A stretch of DNA of 13,662 nucleotides from Chryseobacterium sp. UBA6632 (GTDB lineage: Bacteria; Bacteroidota; Bacteroidia; Flavobacteriales; Weeksellaceae). Below the pieces are notes generated by a model. It was not told the DNA's origin and searched no databases. It was given only the letters and a program-made list of their open reading frames with translations. Location: assembly GCA_002455915.1 (NCBI GenBank), contig DKLU01000211.1, positions 1-13,662 of the forward strand, in the 5' to 3' direction. The position numbers and the translations under genes are program-made. Of the stretch, positions 1 to 7,370 are shown piece by piece (position 1 is the stretch's first letter; each line of letters begins with the position of its first letter).

Positions 1-100
1 GCTCAAACAAATGCTTCGATCTGGGCTAGGGATGCAGTCATTTATATGAATATTTGTGAAATTTCCACAACATTTGTCATCCAGATTTCCACAAAAAATA

Positions 101-1288
101 TTATTTAACCGCATTTACCTTTTTATTAAACAGCAAATGAGCAATTAATGCCAGAACACCCATCGTTGCACCTACAGTACAAACACCAGCCCATTGTGCC
201 TGTTGCCACGCCAAAGAAGCCGTCCATGTTCCTAATGAACCGCCAATGAAGTAAGAAACCATGTAAACCGTATTCAATCTGTTTACTGCGTTCGATTTAA
301 TCATGAAATAATTGGTCTGGTTCATAATATGACTGGATTGCACACCAAGATCCACCAGAATAACACCAACAATAAGTCCCCAATACGTTTCTCCGGCAAA
401 ATAAGTGAATGCCCAGCTTCCCAAAACAATCAGCAAAGAATAAAAAATAATTCGGTTGATATCAAGATATTTTTGAAGCTTTCCTACTTTTGCCGCAGCC
501 AAAGCACCTACTGCTCCAGCCAATCCGAAACTTCCTACCACAGAGGCTCCTGCATTGAAAGGCGGCTTTTCCATGTGAAAAACCAAAGTTGTGAACAAGG
601 CACACATCGATCCAAAAGCCATCGCCCCACGGAACGACGCCAATTTTAAAACAGGCTGTGTTCTTGCCAAGTTAGCTACAGATTGCATTAATTCTTTATA
701 AGTTCCTTTGAAATTAGGCTGAATTTCAGGCAACATCTTATATACCGCAAACCAGACTAAAATCATGAGTCCAGCAGCAATTCCGAACATGGCTCTCCAT
801 CCCCAAAGTTCTCCGACAATTCCGCCGACGAAACGGGATAATAGAATTCCCAATAATAATCCGGACATTACCAAGCCTATATTTCCGGATCTTTCTTCAT
901 CCGATGAAAGTTCAGCGGCAATTGGTACAAATAACTGAGGAATCACAGAAGTGGTTCCGATCAATAAACTGGCAACATACAGCATCCATAATTCTGTAGC
1001 AAAAGTCATCCATAATAAAGATCCAAAAACTAATAACAAATCGATTAAGATTAATTTTTTACGTAAAAACTTATCACCTAAAGGAACGATTAACAATAAT
1101 CCGGCAGCATATCCCAACTGAGTTAAAACAGAAATTTTACCTGCTGCACTTTCAGTGACATTTAAATCTTTTGAAATAAGTCCTAATAAAGGTTGATTGT
1201 AGTAATTATTAGCCACTACGAGTCCGGAAATAATTGACATTAGCCAAATAACCGTACGCGAAATACGGGAAGTAGAATCAATCTGCAT
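101..1288 (-). CDS. MFS transporter, drug/sugar efflux type
   Basis: A complete 395-residue integral membrane protein with about 12 hydrophobic segments, the usual length and layout of the major facilitator superfamily. Near the N terminus it has the NNYYNQPLLG stretch (residues 27-36), common in inner-membrane MFS exporters of the arabinose-efflux or multidrug type. The cytoplasmic loop between helices 2 and 3 carries the degenerate motif-A stretch PLGDKFLRKK. Such proteins use the proton gradient to export small molecules; the substrate cannot be read from the sequence. The ATG at 1288 is the only good start before the first helix. A dehydrogenase gene lies 181 bases upstream on the same strand, so the two may be co-expressed, but an imperfect hairpin lies between them. 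No frameshift or other damage is seen. Confidence 0.9.
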   Translation of the reverse strand: MQIDSTSRISRTVIWLMSIISGLVVANNYYNQPLLGLISKDLNVTESAAGKISVLTQLGYAAGLLLIVPLGDKFLRKKLILIDLLLVFGSLLWMTFATELWMLYVASLLIGTTSVIPQLFVPIAAELSSDEERSGNIGLVMSGLLLGILLSRFVGGIVGELWGWRAMFGIAAGLMILVWFAVYKMLPEIQPNFKGTYKELMQSVANLARTQPVLKLASFRGAMAFGSMCALFTTLVFHMEKPPFNAGASVVGSFGLAGAVGALAAAKVGKLQKYLDINRIIFYSLLIVLGSWAFTYFAGETYWGLIVGVILVDLGVQSSHIMNQTNYFMIKSNAVNRLNTVYMVSYFIGGSLGTWTASLAWQQAQWAGVCTVGATMGVLALIAHLLFNKKVNAVK

Positions 1289-1397
1289 GTACCTGAAAAT
1301 TTATTTGATCCACGAAATTACTGCAAAATATTAGGATTTTCAGATTAAGTTTATTTAAATCTCTTTTATTTGGCATTCAAACAATCTATCAGTAAAC

Positions 1398-1432
1398 CCC
1401 GACAGTTTTACGAAAAAAGCAAATCTGACGGG
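1398..1432 (-). terminator. imperfect hairpin after the dehydrogenase gene
   Basis: CCCGACAG (1398-1405) pairs with CTGACGGG (1425-1432) with one A-A mismatch, and TTT/AAA pairing continues inward. On the minus strand the stem is followed only by GTTT, so this is a weak terminator candidate for the dehydrogenase gene, or an attenuating hairpin between it and the MFS gene. Confidence 0.35.
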
Positions 1433-1469
1433 ACTTATAGTTAAATATAAAATGAAACAAATTATTTCG

Positions 1470-2210
1470 TTATGCCATTCCGCCGTTTACACCGATGTTT
1501 TGAGCATTGATCCATTTGGCTTCATCACTTGCCAGAAAGACTACTACATTTGCAATATCATCCGTTTCTGCAATTCTTCCGAAAGGGTTTAGCGAAGCTA
1601 ATCTGTCAATTGTTTCCTGCGATTTTCCGTTTAAAAACAATGCTGTTGCCGTAGGACCAGGAGAAACAGAATTTACATTAATTCCTCTATGACCGATTTC
1701 TTTTGAAAAAACTCTAGTTAGTTGCTCAACAGCAGATTTTGTGGCAACGTATGTTGCATAGCCCGGAAGCATTAATCTATTCACCGAAGTCGAAAAATTA
1801 ATGATACTTCCATTATCTGCTAATTTTGTAGAAGCCTCACGAAGGGTATTGAAAACACCTTTTACATTGATATTAAAATGACGATCAAATTCCTCATCCG
1901 TAGTTTCCTGAATAGTTTTAGTGATCATAATTCCAGCATTATTTACCAGAACATCTATCCTTCCAAAATGCTGAATAGATTGATCAAAAAGGTTTTTCAC
2001 ATCTTCAGCCTTACTTACATCTGCCTGAACTGCAATGGCTTCACTGCCTTTATTTTTTATTTCTTCAACCACATTATCGGCATCTTCTTTACTTCCTGAA
2101 TAATTTACAATTAATTTAGCGCCTGCTTCCGCCAATTTTTTTGCTACTTCAGCACCGATACCTTTAGAAGCGCCTGTTACAAGAATTACTTTGTTTGATA
2201 AATTGTTCAT
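1470..2210 (-). CDS. SDR family NAD(P)-dependent oxidoreductase
   Basis: A complete 246-residue classical short-chain dehydrogenase/reductase. The Rossmann cofactor motif TGASKGIG is at residues 12-19, the structural NNAG at 90-93, the catalytic Ser in FSTSV (about residue 142), and the YxxxK pair at Tyr154 and Lys158, followed by the usual PG segment (SPGPTATALF). An Asn replaces the acidic residue after the second beta strand (VNYSGS), which suggests NADP(H) preference; that is inference from the family. It resembles the FabG or glucose-dehydrogenase-like group of 3-oxoacyl-ACP-reductase-type enzymes, but the substrate is unknown. It is a soluble cytoplasmic enzyme. A perfect TAnnTTTG box lies just upstream. 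The same-strand downstream neighbour is an MFS exporter. Confidence 0.93.
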   Translation of the reverse strand: MNNLSNKVILVTGASKGIGAEVAKKLAEAGAKLIVNYSGSKEDADNVVEEIKNKGSEAIAVQADVSKAEDVKNLFDQSIQHFGRIDVLVNNAGIMITKTIQETTDEEFDRHFNINVKGVFNTLREASTKLADNGSIINFSTSVNRLMLPGYATYVATKSAVEQLTRVFSKEIGHRGINVNSVSPGPTATALFLNGKSQETIDRLASLNPFGRIAETDDIANVVVFLASDEAKWINAQNIGVNGGMA

Positions 2211-2235
2211 AAATTGTGTATTTTAAGTTACATAG

Positions 2236-2243
2236 CAAAGGTA
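2236..2243 (-). promoter_or_regulatory. -7 box for the dehydrogenase gene
   Basis: CAAAGGTA on the plus strand reads TACCTTTG on the minus strand, an exact match to the Bacteroidetes -7 consensus TAnnTTTG, 25 bases before the ATG at 2210. No clear -33 TTG is seen at the usual distance. Confidence 0.5.
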
Positions 2244-2440
2244 GAATAACTTTCAATTTTAAGTGTTGTAAATTCTAAATCATTATTTGCAAAATTCAAA
2301 TCACGTTCGCTCTCTTTATCAATAGTAAATATTTTTTTAACACTTTAAAATTTTCATTTGGTAACATATTTGAATAATAACTAGAAATCAAAATTGATTT
2401 TAAATAAATTTTTACATCAAATCACTTAAAATACAATATT

Positions 2441-2947
2441 ATGTCAACAGAAAATCTTAATCACATTGAAGCGATTCAAAAAATCAAAGAACTTTCAGAA
2501 AAAGCCAAAATCTGTATGTTTTGTACAGAATTAGATACACTTCCTATCAATTCTCGTCCGATGGGTTTACAGGAAACCGATGATGAAGGAAATCTTTGGT
2601 TTATCAGCAGCGAAGCCAGCAACAAAAATTTTGAAATAAAAGAAGACAAAAGAGTTCAGTTATTCTTTATGAACAACAGCAATTCTCAATATCTTTCTAT
2701 ATATGGTGAAGCCTCGATTTACAAAGATAAATCTACCATCGAAGACAAATGGTCGCCCATGGCGAATGCGTGGTTCGACGGAAAAGATGATCCCAATGTT
2801 TCAATAATCCGTGTACAACCTAAAGACACATATTACTGGGATACCAAAGCAGGAAAATTAGTAAGTCTATTTACTTTTGTTGCTGCAGCGATTACCGGAA
2901 AAGAAACGGATAATTCTGATGGTGTGGAAGGAAACGCCAATGTTTAA
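2441..2947 (+). CDS. pyridoxamine 5'-phosphate oxidase family / general stress protein
   Basis: A complete 168-residue soluble protein of the FMN-binding split-barrel fold, of the type annotated as general stress protein 26 or pyridoxamine-phosphate-oxidase-related. Typical features are the start of the barrel at about residues 22-40 (KICMFCTELDTLPINSRPM), then GNLWFISSEASNKNFEI, the KRVQLFFMNNSNSQYLSIYGEA strand pair, and the C-terminal RVQPKDTYYWDTKAGKLVS segment. Members bind FMN or flavin-like cofactors and are often stress-induced. True vitamin B6 oxidase activity is unlikely for this short, divergent group (established for the family, not tested here). It is divergent from the dehydrogenase gene across a 230-base spacer and ends just before a strong hairpin terminator, so it is probably monocistronic. 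Confidence 0.88.
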   Translation: MSTENLNHIEAIQKIKELSEKAKICMFCTELDTLPINSRPMGLQETDDEGNLWFISSEASNKNFEIKEDKRVQLFFMNNSNSQYLSIYGEASIYKDKSTIEDKWSPMANAWFDGKDDPNVSIIRVQPKDTYYWDTKAGKLVSLFTFVAAAITGKETDNSDGVEGNANV

Positions 2948-2970
2948 AAAGTTTATTTATTATTTTATCG

Positions 2971-3010
2971 GAGGCGGTCTATTTTTATATTATAGATCGC
3001 TTCTTTATTT
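2971..3010 (+). terminator. Rho-independent terminator after the split-barrel gene
   Basis: GAGGCGGTCTA (2971-2981) pairs with TAGATCGCTTC (2993-3003) over 11 positions with two G-U pairs, around an 11-base AT-rich loop. It is followed by TTTATTTAT. It lies 24 bases after the stop codon at 2947. Confidence 0.7.
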
Positions 3011-3050
3011 ATCAATTCTTTCAAAGCGCCCATCAAATAAGAATATTTTC

Positions 3051-3058
3051 TATCTTTG
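3051..3058 (+). promoter_or_regulatory. -7 box for the GLPGLI gene
   Basis: TATCTTTG matches TAnnTTTG exactly, 35 bases before the ATG at 3094 and after the preceding terminator, so it places an independent transcription start at about 3064. A -33 TTG is not obvious. Confidence 0.6.
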
Positions 3059-3093
3059 CTTTCCTTAAAAACTATAAAATCAGAAACTAAAGA

Positions 3094-3921
3094 ATGAGAA
3101 AAACAATGCTTCTGCTGGGTTTATGTATTGCCTCTTTTTACCAATCACAAACCAACAGATTCACATATGAATTACAATACAGAAGAGATGCTTCTGAAGA
3201 ATATCGAAAAGATTTAATGAATCTCGATATCAATCCAGAATCTGTAAAATTTTATGATAAAAAATTCGCGGAGTACGATTCTGTCAACAAAAGTCGTCAA
3301 GAAGCAGTTTCCAGATACAGTACAAAGACCGATCAGGTGCTTAGCCGCAAACTAAATTCTTCAAAAAACAATCAGTATCGTGATTTCTTTGAATATTTTG
3401 TTATAAAATCCGATGATGATATTAAATGGAATTTATCTTCTGAAACTCAGAAATACAATGGTTACAAACTACAAAAAGCTACTGCTGATTTTGGCGGCAG
3501 AAGCTGGATCGCCTGGTTCTCGAATGATATTAACATCAAAGAAGGTCCTTACAAATTCCGCGGACTTCCAGGATTGATCTTTATTGTAGAAGATACCGAC
3601 AAAAACTTCATTTACAAGCTCATCAACAACACAAAACTTCCTCAGACTTACGACACTTCTAATTTCGTTGAAACTCATTATGGAAAACCCGCTTTAGCGA
3701 CTACTCATGCTAAATTCAATACTTTTATAGAAGATTTTTATGTCAATCCCACCAAAGATTTGGCTGAAGGGATAAAAAAAGGAGATAAACCATCTTTTAA
3801 AAATGAAACCATAGAAAGTATTGCGGAGCTTAATCGCAAAAAGGGAATGCTTCAGAAAGGAATTAAAAGCAGATATATCTATATAGAAAAGGACAAAGCT
3901 CCAATATTTAAGGATAAATAA
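3094..3921 (+). CDS. GLPGLI family protein, secreted
   Basis: A complete 275-residue protein that carries the family's defining signature GLPGLI at residues 157-162, preceded by the conserved GGRSWIAWFSNDI and GPYKFR segments. The N terminus (MRKT, then a hydrophobic run to about residue 15, then SQTN) looks like a Sec signal peptide with cleavage near residue 18-20, so the mature protein is probably periplasmic or surface-exposed. The family is abundant in Bacteroidetes, especially flavobacteria, usually in several copies per genome, and its function is not established. It has its own promoter-like box and ends in front of a strong bidirectional terminator, so it appears to be transcribed alone. 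Confidence 0.9.
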   Translation: MRKTMLLLGLCIASFYQSQTNRFTYELQYRRDASEEYRKDLMNLDINPESVKFYDKKFAEYDSVNKSRQEAVSRYSTKTDQVLSRKLNSSKNNQYRDFFEYFVIKSDDDIKWNLSSETQKYNGYKLQKATADFGGRSWIAWFSNDINIKEGPYKFRGLPGLIFIVEDTDKNFIYKLINNTKLPQTYDTSNFVETHYGKPALATTHAKFNTFIEDFYVNPTKDLAEGIKKGDKPSFKNETIESIAELNRKKGMLQKGIKSRYIYIEKDKAPIFKDK

Positions 3922-3949
3922 CAGATAAAGGCTTATAAAGATCTACAAT

Positions 3950-3991
3950 AAAAAGATCCGTTTGAAAATATACTTTCAGACGGATCTTTTT
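3950..3991. terminator. bidirectional Rho-independent terminator
   Basis: An 18-base stem with one G-U pair: 3950-3967 (AAAAAGATCCGTTTGAAA) pairs with 3974-3991 around a 6-base loop. The outer A5/T5 gives a U-run on both strands. It lies between the convergent GLPGLI gene (ends 3921) and the GNAT gene (ends 4057) and can serve both. Confidence 0.85.
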
Positions 3992-4023
3992 GAGTTACTT
4001 ACTTTAAGGGAGAGTGAGTATAT

Positions 4024-4048
4024 TTAAAAATCATTTTGTAGAATGATT
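4024..4048 (-). terminator. possible short terminator of the GNAT gene
   Basis: AATCATT (4029-4035) and AATGATT (4042-4048) form a 7-base AT-rich stem with a 6-base loop. On the minus strand it is followed by TTTTTAAA, 9 bases past the GNAT stop. It is weaker than the 3950-3991 terminator. Confidence 0.35.
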
Positions 4049-4056
4049 CTTTTCAC

Positions 4057-4560
4057 TTAATCAATTCTTTTTCCTAAAATTTTCAATGTTCGTTCTACTC
4101 CATCAAGAACGGCCACATTTGGAAGTATTCCCCAATCTTCGAATTCAAAATATTGGAAAAGCTTTATACTTGGTTCGTTATGAAGGAATATAAAACCTAA
4201 TAAAGTTTTTACTCCGAACTCTCTGGCATGATCTATACAGTATTGTAAGGTTTTTTTACCGTAACCTTTTCCTCGGAAATTTTCATCCATATAAATGCTT
4301 ATTTCCACCGTTCCATCATAAGCCGGTCTGCCATAAAAAGACGAAAAGCTCACCCATCCTACCATATTTTTTTCAGGATCTTCGATTACCCAAAGTGGTC
4401 TTTTTTCAGGATTGTGCTCATTAAACCATTTTTGTCTGCTTTCCACAGAAACCTCTTCGGTATCTGCCGTTACCATTCTAGATTGTATGGTAGAATTATA
4501 GATTTCAACGATTCTTTTCAGATCTTCTGGTTTTGCATTCCTGAATGTAAGTTCTTCCAT
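4057..4560 (-). CDS. GNAT family N-acetyltransferase, phosphinothricin acetyltransferase-like
   Basis: A complete 167-residue GNAT-fold enzyme that would transfer the acetyl group of acetyl-CoA to a primary amine. The acetyl-CoA pyrophosphate loop (motif A) is RGKGYG at residues 96-101, preceded by the VEISIYMDENF strand. The N-terminal FRNAKPEDLKRIVEIYN and the central GWVSFSSFYGRPAYDGTVE are typical of the Pat/YncA group (phosphinothricin- or methionine-sulfone-type acetyltransferases). The C terminus after about residue 140 departs from classical Pat, so the substrate is uncertain. It lies 59 bases downstream of the Crp/Fnr-type regulator on the same strand but has its own TAnnTTTG box, so it can be transcribed alone. 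Confidence 0.88.
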   Translation of the reverse strand: MEELTFRNAKPEDLKRIVEIYNSTIQSRMVTADTEEVSVESRQKWFNEHNPEKRPLWVIEDPEKNMVGWVSFSSFYGRPAYDGTVEISIYMDENFRGKGYGKKTLQYCIDHAREFGVKTLLGFIFLHNEPSIKLFQYFEFEDWGILPNVAVLDGVERTLKILGKRID

Positions 4561-4582
4561 TTTTTATGACAGCATATTTCTG

Positions 4583-4590
4583 CAAAGATA
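4583..4590 (-). promoter_or_regulatory. -7 box for the GNAT gene
   Basis: CAAAGATA on the plus strand reads TATCTTTG on the minus strand, an exact TAnnTTTG match 22 bases before the ATG at 4560 and inside the 59-base gap after the regulator gene. GTTTAC lies about 20 bases upstream, where a -33 element would be. Confidence 0.6.
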
Positions 4591-4619
4591 CATGAAGATT
4601 TTCGTTCTATGTAAACGAA

Positions 4620-5198
4620 TTATTCAGCTTCTTCATTTTCTTTAAGCTCCTTCAGGGCACGATTCAAACTTCTCACCGTAATTCCAAGATAAGCTGCCAT
4701 ATCTTCTTTTGAAATTTCCATTTCTTTGGATTTCACTTCCAAAAGTTGAGACAAAGTATGCTCTGTGGTATGCAATTGCTGATAAGATGCTCTGCTGGAA
4801 GTATTAACGATACGTTCAGCAAAAACATCAAGCAACAAATTATTGAGAGTAAGATCACTTTTAATCAAAGACCGGAAATAAGGAATCGTCATAGAATATA
4901 CCGTGACCTCAGTAATCGCCTCAATGCTGCAAAGACACGAAACATTCTTCAACATCTCAATTTCGCCAATGATCTCTCCTTTTCCCAAGAATTCTACAAT
5001 ATATTCTTTATCATTTTCTTCAACGAAAAAGCATTTGGTAATTCCGCTCTTTACGAGCATTATTTTTGTTGAATTTTCATTCTGTGTGAGTAGTTTTTCT
5101 CCTTTCTTATAAGACTTTATAACGATATTGTCTTTATGCTCCTGATGAGTAAAAAGTGAATCTAAATAATCTAAAAATGGCTGATTGGTTCTTAACAT
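4620..5198 (-). CDS. Crp/Fnr family transcriptional regulator
   Basis: A complete 192-residue regulator. Residues about 22-112 form a cyclic-nucleotide-binding-type beta roll (YKKGEKLLTQNENSTKIMLVK, KEYIVEFLGKGEIIGEIEML). A dimerisation helix follows, then a C-terminal winged helix-turn-helix at about 162-186 (ISKEDMAAYLGITVRSLNRALKEL). It lacks the N-terminal Cys cluster of Fnr oxygen sensors, and the cAMP-contacting Arg of Crp is not evident, so the ligand is unknown. At 192 residues it is slightly shorter than classical Crp (about 210). A perfect 5-base-arm palindrome lies 12 bases upstream of the start and may be its own operator. The downstream neighbour on the same strand is an acetyltransferase; the divergent neighbour is a HAD phosphatase. 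Confidence 0.9.
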   Translation of the reverse strand: MLRTNQPFLDYLDSLFTHQEHKDNIVIKSYKKGEKLLTQNENSTKIMLVKSGITKCFFVEENDKEYIVEFLGKGEIIGEIEMLKNVSCLCSIEAITEVTVYSMTIPYFRSLIKSDLTLNNLLLDVFAERIVNTSSRASYQQLHTTEHTLSQLLEVKSKEMEISKEDMAAYLGITVRSLNRALKELKENEEAE

Positions 5199-5209
5199 AA
5201 TTTTATCCG

Positions 5210-5221
5210 GGACAAATGTCC
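5210..5221. promoter_or_regulatory. candidate operator in the regulator/HAD divergent spacer
   Basis: GGACAAATGTCC is a perfect inverted repeat of GGACA/TGTCC around two bases, 12 bases upstream of the Crp/Fnr-type gene's ATG and 68 bases upstream of the HAD gene. Dimeric Crp/Fnr proteins bind such palindromes. Assignment to this regulator is inference from position. Confidence 0.35.
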
Positions 5222-5288
5222 TTTCGCAGGTTATTATTTATTCTGAATTTTGTCGGCAGAAAAATACAAAAACTAAAGTGAATATAAT

Positions 5289-5975
5289 ATGAATAATTCA
5301 ATTACTACGATTGCTTTTGATGCCGATGATACCCTTTGGATCAATGAGCCTTATTTTCAGGAAGCGGAACAACAGTTTTGTAGTTTGCTGGAAGATTATT
5401 TGCCGCAACATTCTGTTTCTCAAGAGTTATTTAAAACAGAAATGCAGAATCTATCGTTATACGGTTATGGCGTAAAGGGATTTATGTTGTGTATGGTAGA
5501 AACGGTTTGTCGTGTTTCTGAGAATACAGCCTCATTGGCATTAATCAATAAAACCATCGAGATCGGTCATGAGTTGCTTCAAAAACCAATCGAATTATTA
5601 GACGGCGTTCATGAAACACTGGAAAGCTTAAAGGGAAAATATAGGTTAATTGTTGCGACTAAAGGTGATTTGCTTGATCAGGAACGTAAATTAAAAAATT
5701 CCGGATTGCAGGATTATTTTCATCATATCGAGATCATGAGTGATAAAAAAGAAAGTGATTATCAAAAACTGTTGAAACATCTGGATTGCCAACCTGAGAA
5801 TTTTTTGATGTTGGGAAATTCTATTAAATCTGATGTTTTACCCGTCTTAGAAATTGGCGGATTTGCCGCGCATATTCCTTACCATGTCACTTGGAGCCAC
5901 GAGCAATATGAAAAGAATCTGGAGCATAAACGTTTTATGGAGTTTAAAAGTATTAAGGATGTTTTGAATATCTAA
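5289..5975 (+). CDS. HAD family hydrolase (phosphatase)
   Basis: A complete 228-residue haloacid-dehalogenase-type phosphatase. Motif I is DADDTLW at residues 11-17 (nucleophile Asp11, acid/base Asp13). Motif II is Thr124 in VATKGD. The motif III Lys is in SDKKESD (residues 151-157). Motif IV is GNSIKSD (176-182), where an Asn replaces the more usual Asp of GDSxxSD but Asp182 is kept. A helical cap domain lies between motifs I and II (about 18-100), as in subfamily I phosphatases of the phosphoglycolate phosphatase/YjjG type. It is a cytoplasmic, Mg-dependent enzyme; the substrate is unknown. It is transcribed divergently from the Crp/Fnr-type regulator across 90 bases, so it may be under that regulator's control. 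Confidence 0.9.
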   Translation: MNNSITTIAFDADDTLWINEPYFQEAEQQFCSLLEDYLPQHSVSQELFKTEMQNLSLYGYGVKGFMLCMVETVCRVSENTASLALINKTIEIGHELLQKPIELLDGVHETLESLKGKYRLIVATKGDLLDQERKLKNSGLQDYFHHIEIMSDKKESDYQKLLKHLDCQPENFLMLGNSIKSDVLPVLEIGGFAAHIPYHVTWSHEQYEKNLEHKRFMEFKSIKDVLNI

Positions 5976-6035
5976 CATTAAATAGCAATACACAAAAAAA
6001 TATTGTAAAAATTTAAATAAAGGATCTTAATTAAT

Positions 6036-6043
6036 TATCTTTG
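6036..6043 (+). promoter_or_regulatory. -7 box for the methionine aminopeptidase gene
   Basis: TATCTTTG matches TAnnTTTG exactly, 37 bases before the ATG at 6073 and after the HAD stop. It shows that the aminopeptidase can be transcribed separately from the HAD gene. Confidence 0.55.
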
Positions 6044-6072
6044 AATACATTTAAATTTTAAATACTTTCATT

Positions 6073-6837
6073 ATGTCAATAACCAACGAAAGTGAGTTGA
6101 TCGGAATGCAAAAAGTAAGTGAAGCCGTTGCCTATACACTGAAGGAAATGGTGAATTACGCTAAACCCGGCATGACGACAAAAGAGATTGATGAGTTTGG
6201 AGCCAAAATTCTTTCTGATTTCGGAGCGAACTCTGCACCTTATCTTACCTATGGATTTCCTGGTTATGCTTGCATAAGCCTTGACAATGAATTTTGCCAC
6301 GGAATCCCTTCCGATAAAAGAATTTTAAAGGATGGCGATTTGCTTAATATTGATGTTTCTGCAGAGCTCAACGGATATTGGGCCGACAACGGAAGTTCTT
6401 TTGTAGTAGGAAAAGATATTAATCATCATCAAAAATTGGTAGATGCTTCTAAAGATATTTTACAGAAAGCTATCAATAATATAAAAGGCGGTGTAAGAAT
6501 TGCAGATATCGGTCATCTTATGGAAACGGAAGCTAAAAAAAGAGGTTTTAAAGTAATTAAAAATCTCGGCGGACATGGTGTGGGAAGAAGTTTGCACGAA
6601 GAACCCGATGAATTGCTGAATTACAGAAATCGATTTGATAACAGAAGATTTAAGAAAAATTCTGTTGTTGCTATTGAAACATTTATTTCCACCGATTCGA
6701 CCATTGCTGTAGAGCTCAACGACGGCTGGACGATGGTTGGAAACAAGGGAGGTTACATGGCACAGCATGAGCATACCATTCTGATAACAGATGGGAAACC
6801 CGTTATTCTCACTCAAATGAATGAAATTTTAAATTAA
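6073..6837 (+). CDS. map: type I methionyl aminopeptidase, stand-alone copy
   Basis: A complete 254-residue M24-family peptidase that would remove the initiator methionine from new proteins. All five metal ligands of the E. coli enzyme are seen at matching spacing: Asp94, Asp105, His168, Glu202 and Glu233. The substrate-site histidines are also present, His76 in FCHGIPS and His175 in GRSLHEEP. The sequence around the second Asp reads GYWADNGSSF rather than the classical GxxGDTSxMF, so it is a divergent paralogue. It is not next to secY, infA or ribosomal protein genes, where the housekeeping map of Bacteroidetes is usually found, so this is probably a second, accessory copy. It has its own -7 box and ends at a strong terminator. 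Confidence 0.92.
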   Translation: MSITNESELIGMQKVSEAVAYTLKEMVNYAKPGMTTKEIDEFGAKILSDFGANSAPYLTYGFPGYACISLDNEFCHGIPSDKRILKDGDLLNIDVSAELNGYWADNGSSFVVGKDINHHQKLVDASKDILQKAINNIKGGVRIADIGHLMETEAKKRGFKVIKNLGGHGVGRSLHEEPDELLNYRNRFDNRRFKKNSVVAIETFISTDSTIAVELNDGWTMVGNKGGYMAQHEHTILITDGKPVILTQMNEILN

Positions 6838-6849
6838 TCATCAATAAAA

Positions 6850-6882
6850 TAGCCGCTTTTCTGAAGCGGCTACTATTTTTTT
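6850..6882. terminator. bidirectional Rho-independent terminator after map
   Basis: TAGCCGCTT (6850-6858) pairs perfectly with AAGCGGCTA (6864-6872) around a 5-base loop, followed by CTATTTTTTT on the plus strand. The minus strand also has a U-rich exit (TTTTATTGA). It lies between the convergent map gene and the first small peptide gene. Confidence 0.88.
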
Positions 6883-6891
6883 ATTTTTCTA

Positions 6892-7176
6892 TTAGCAAGG
6901 TGCTCCGCAAGCAAGAAGTTTGATTTCGATTACTCCGCTTACTACACATTGTACGTTGCATAAAGTACCTTCCAGTACTCCTCCAACACCAGTTACAACA
7001 CCACCAACGATGGTACCTACACCACCGACAACGCCTCCTACAACGCCACCGACACCTCCAATAGCACCACCAACTGCGCCGCCAATACCGCCGATTAATC
7101 CGCCAAGGCCATCAAGAAGTCCGTCTCCTGAAATTGTTTTTAACTGGTCTCTGTCTAATTTTTTGAAATTTTTCAT
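6892..7176 (-). CDS. bacteriocin-like leader peptide, glycine-zipper, copy A
   Basis: A 94-residue precursor. The first 17 residues (MKNFKKLDRDQLKTISG) are the leader found on many small bacteriocin-like peptides of Chryseobacterium and relatives, which are thought to be cut by C39-peptidase ABC exporters. Here the cut site reads SGDG, not a strict Gly-Gly. Residues about 23-68 are almost only Gly, Val, Ile and Ala in a GGxx/GGx rhythm, a glycine-zipper (GxxxG) pattern seen in membrane-inserting peptides. The tail has four cysteines at 73, 77, 90 and 94 (CX3C-X12-CX3C) and a conserved EIKLLAC segment. Copy B downstream of the next spacer is about three-quarters identical. Function is not established; toxin, pore-former or surface peptide are all possible. 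No exporter lies in the window. Confidence 0.8.
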   Translation of the reverse strand: MKNFKKLDRDQLKTISGDGLLDGLGGLIGGIGGAVGGAIGGVGGVVGGVVGGVGTIVGGVVTGVGGVLEGTLCNVQCVVSGVIEIKLLACGAPC

Positions 7177-7193
7177 GACTTATTTATTTAAAT

Positions 7194-7247
7194 GATTAAT
7201 ACATCACTAATATAGGAATAATTATAATATGATAAAAATATTTTCAA
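7194..7247 (-). repeat. conserved 5' region of peptide gene A (paired with 7671-7724)
   Basis: This 54-base block upstream of peptide gene A matches 7671-7724 upstream of gene B at 48 of 54 positions by hand count. It holds CTAATATA (7207-7214), TATATTAG on the minus strand, a one-mismatch -7 box. It is probably the shared promoter or leader, copied with the gene. Confidence 0.7.
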
Positions 7248-7322
7248 TAAAATAAACAAAAACAATTATTATTTAATTATTCATTAATATAAATGACAAT
7301 TTATACATATTGAAAAATAAAA

Positions 7323-7344
7323 AACCGCTCTAAAAAGAGCGGTT
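7323..7344 (-). terminator. Rho-independent terminator of peptide gene B
   Basis: AACCGCTCT (7323-7331) pairs perfectly with AGAGCGGTT (7336-7344) around a 4-base loop. On the minus strand it is followed by TTTTATTTTTCA, giving a good U-run. It lies 26 bases past the stop at 7371, so each peptide gene has its own terminator. Confidence 0.85.
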
Positions 7345-7370
7345 ACACCTTTACTTTACTTGTTTTTTAA

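Noticed and set aside
1..100. Open plus frame from the left edge and a repeated ATTTCCACAA (61-70, 85-94)
   Set aside because: The frame is short with no recognisable protein, and two copies of a 10-base AT-rich word are not enough to call a repeat or site.
2877..3068. 63-codon plus-strand open frame with a hydrophobic middle
   Set aside because: It overlaps the end of the split-barrel gene, runs through that gene's terminator and through the next gene's promoter box. No sign of selection is seen.
6920..7195. Proline/threonine-rich plus-strand open frame opposite peptide gene A (and 7444-7692 opposite gene B)
   Set aside because: The Pro/Thr pattern is the direct reverse-strand reading of the Gly/Val codons. 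The minus frames have the recognised leader, conserved cysteines and terminators.
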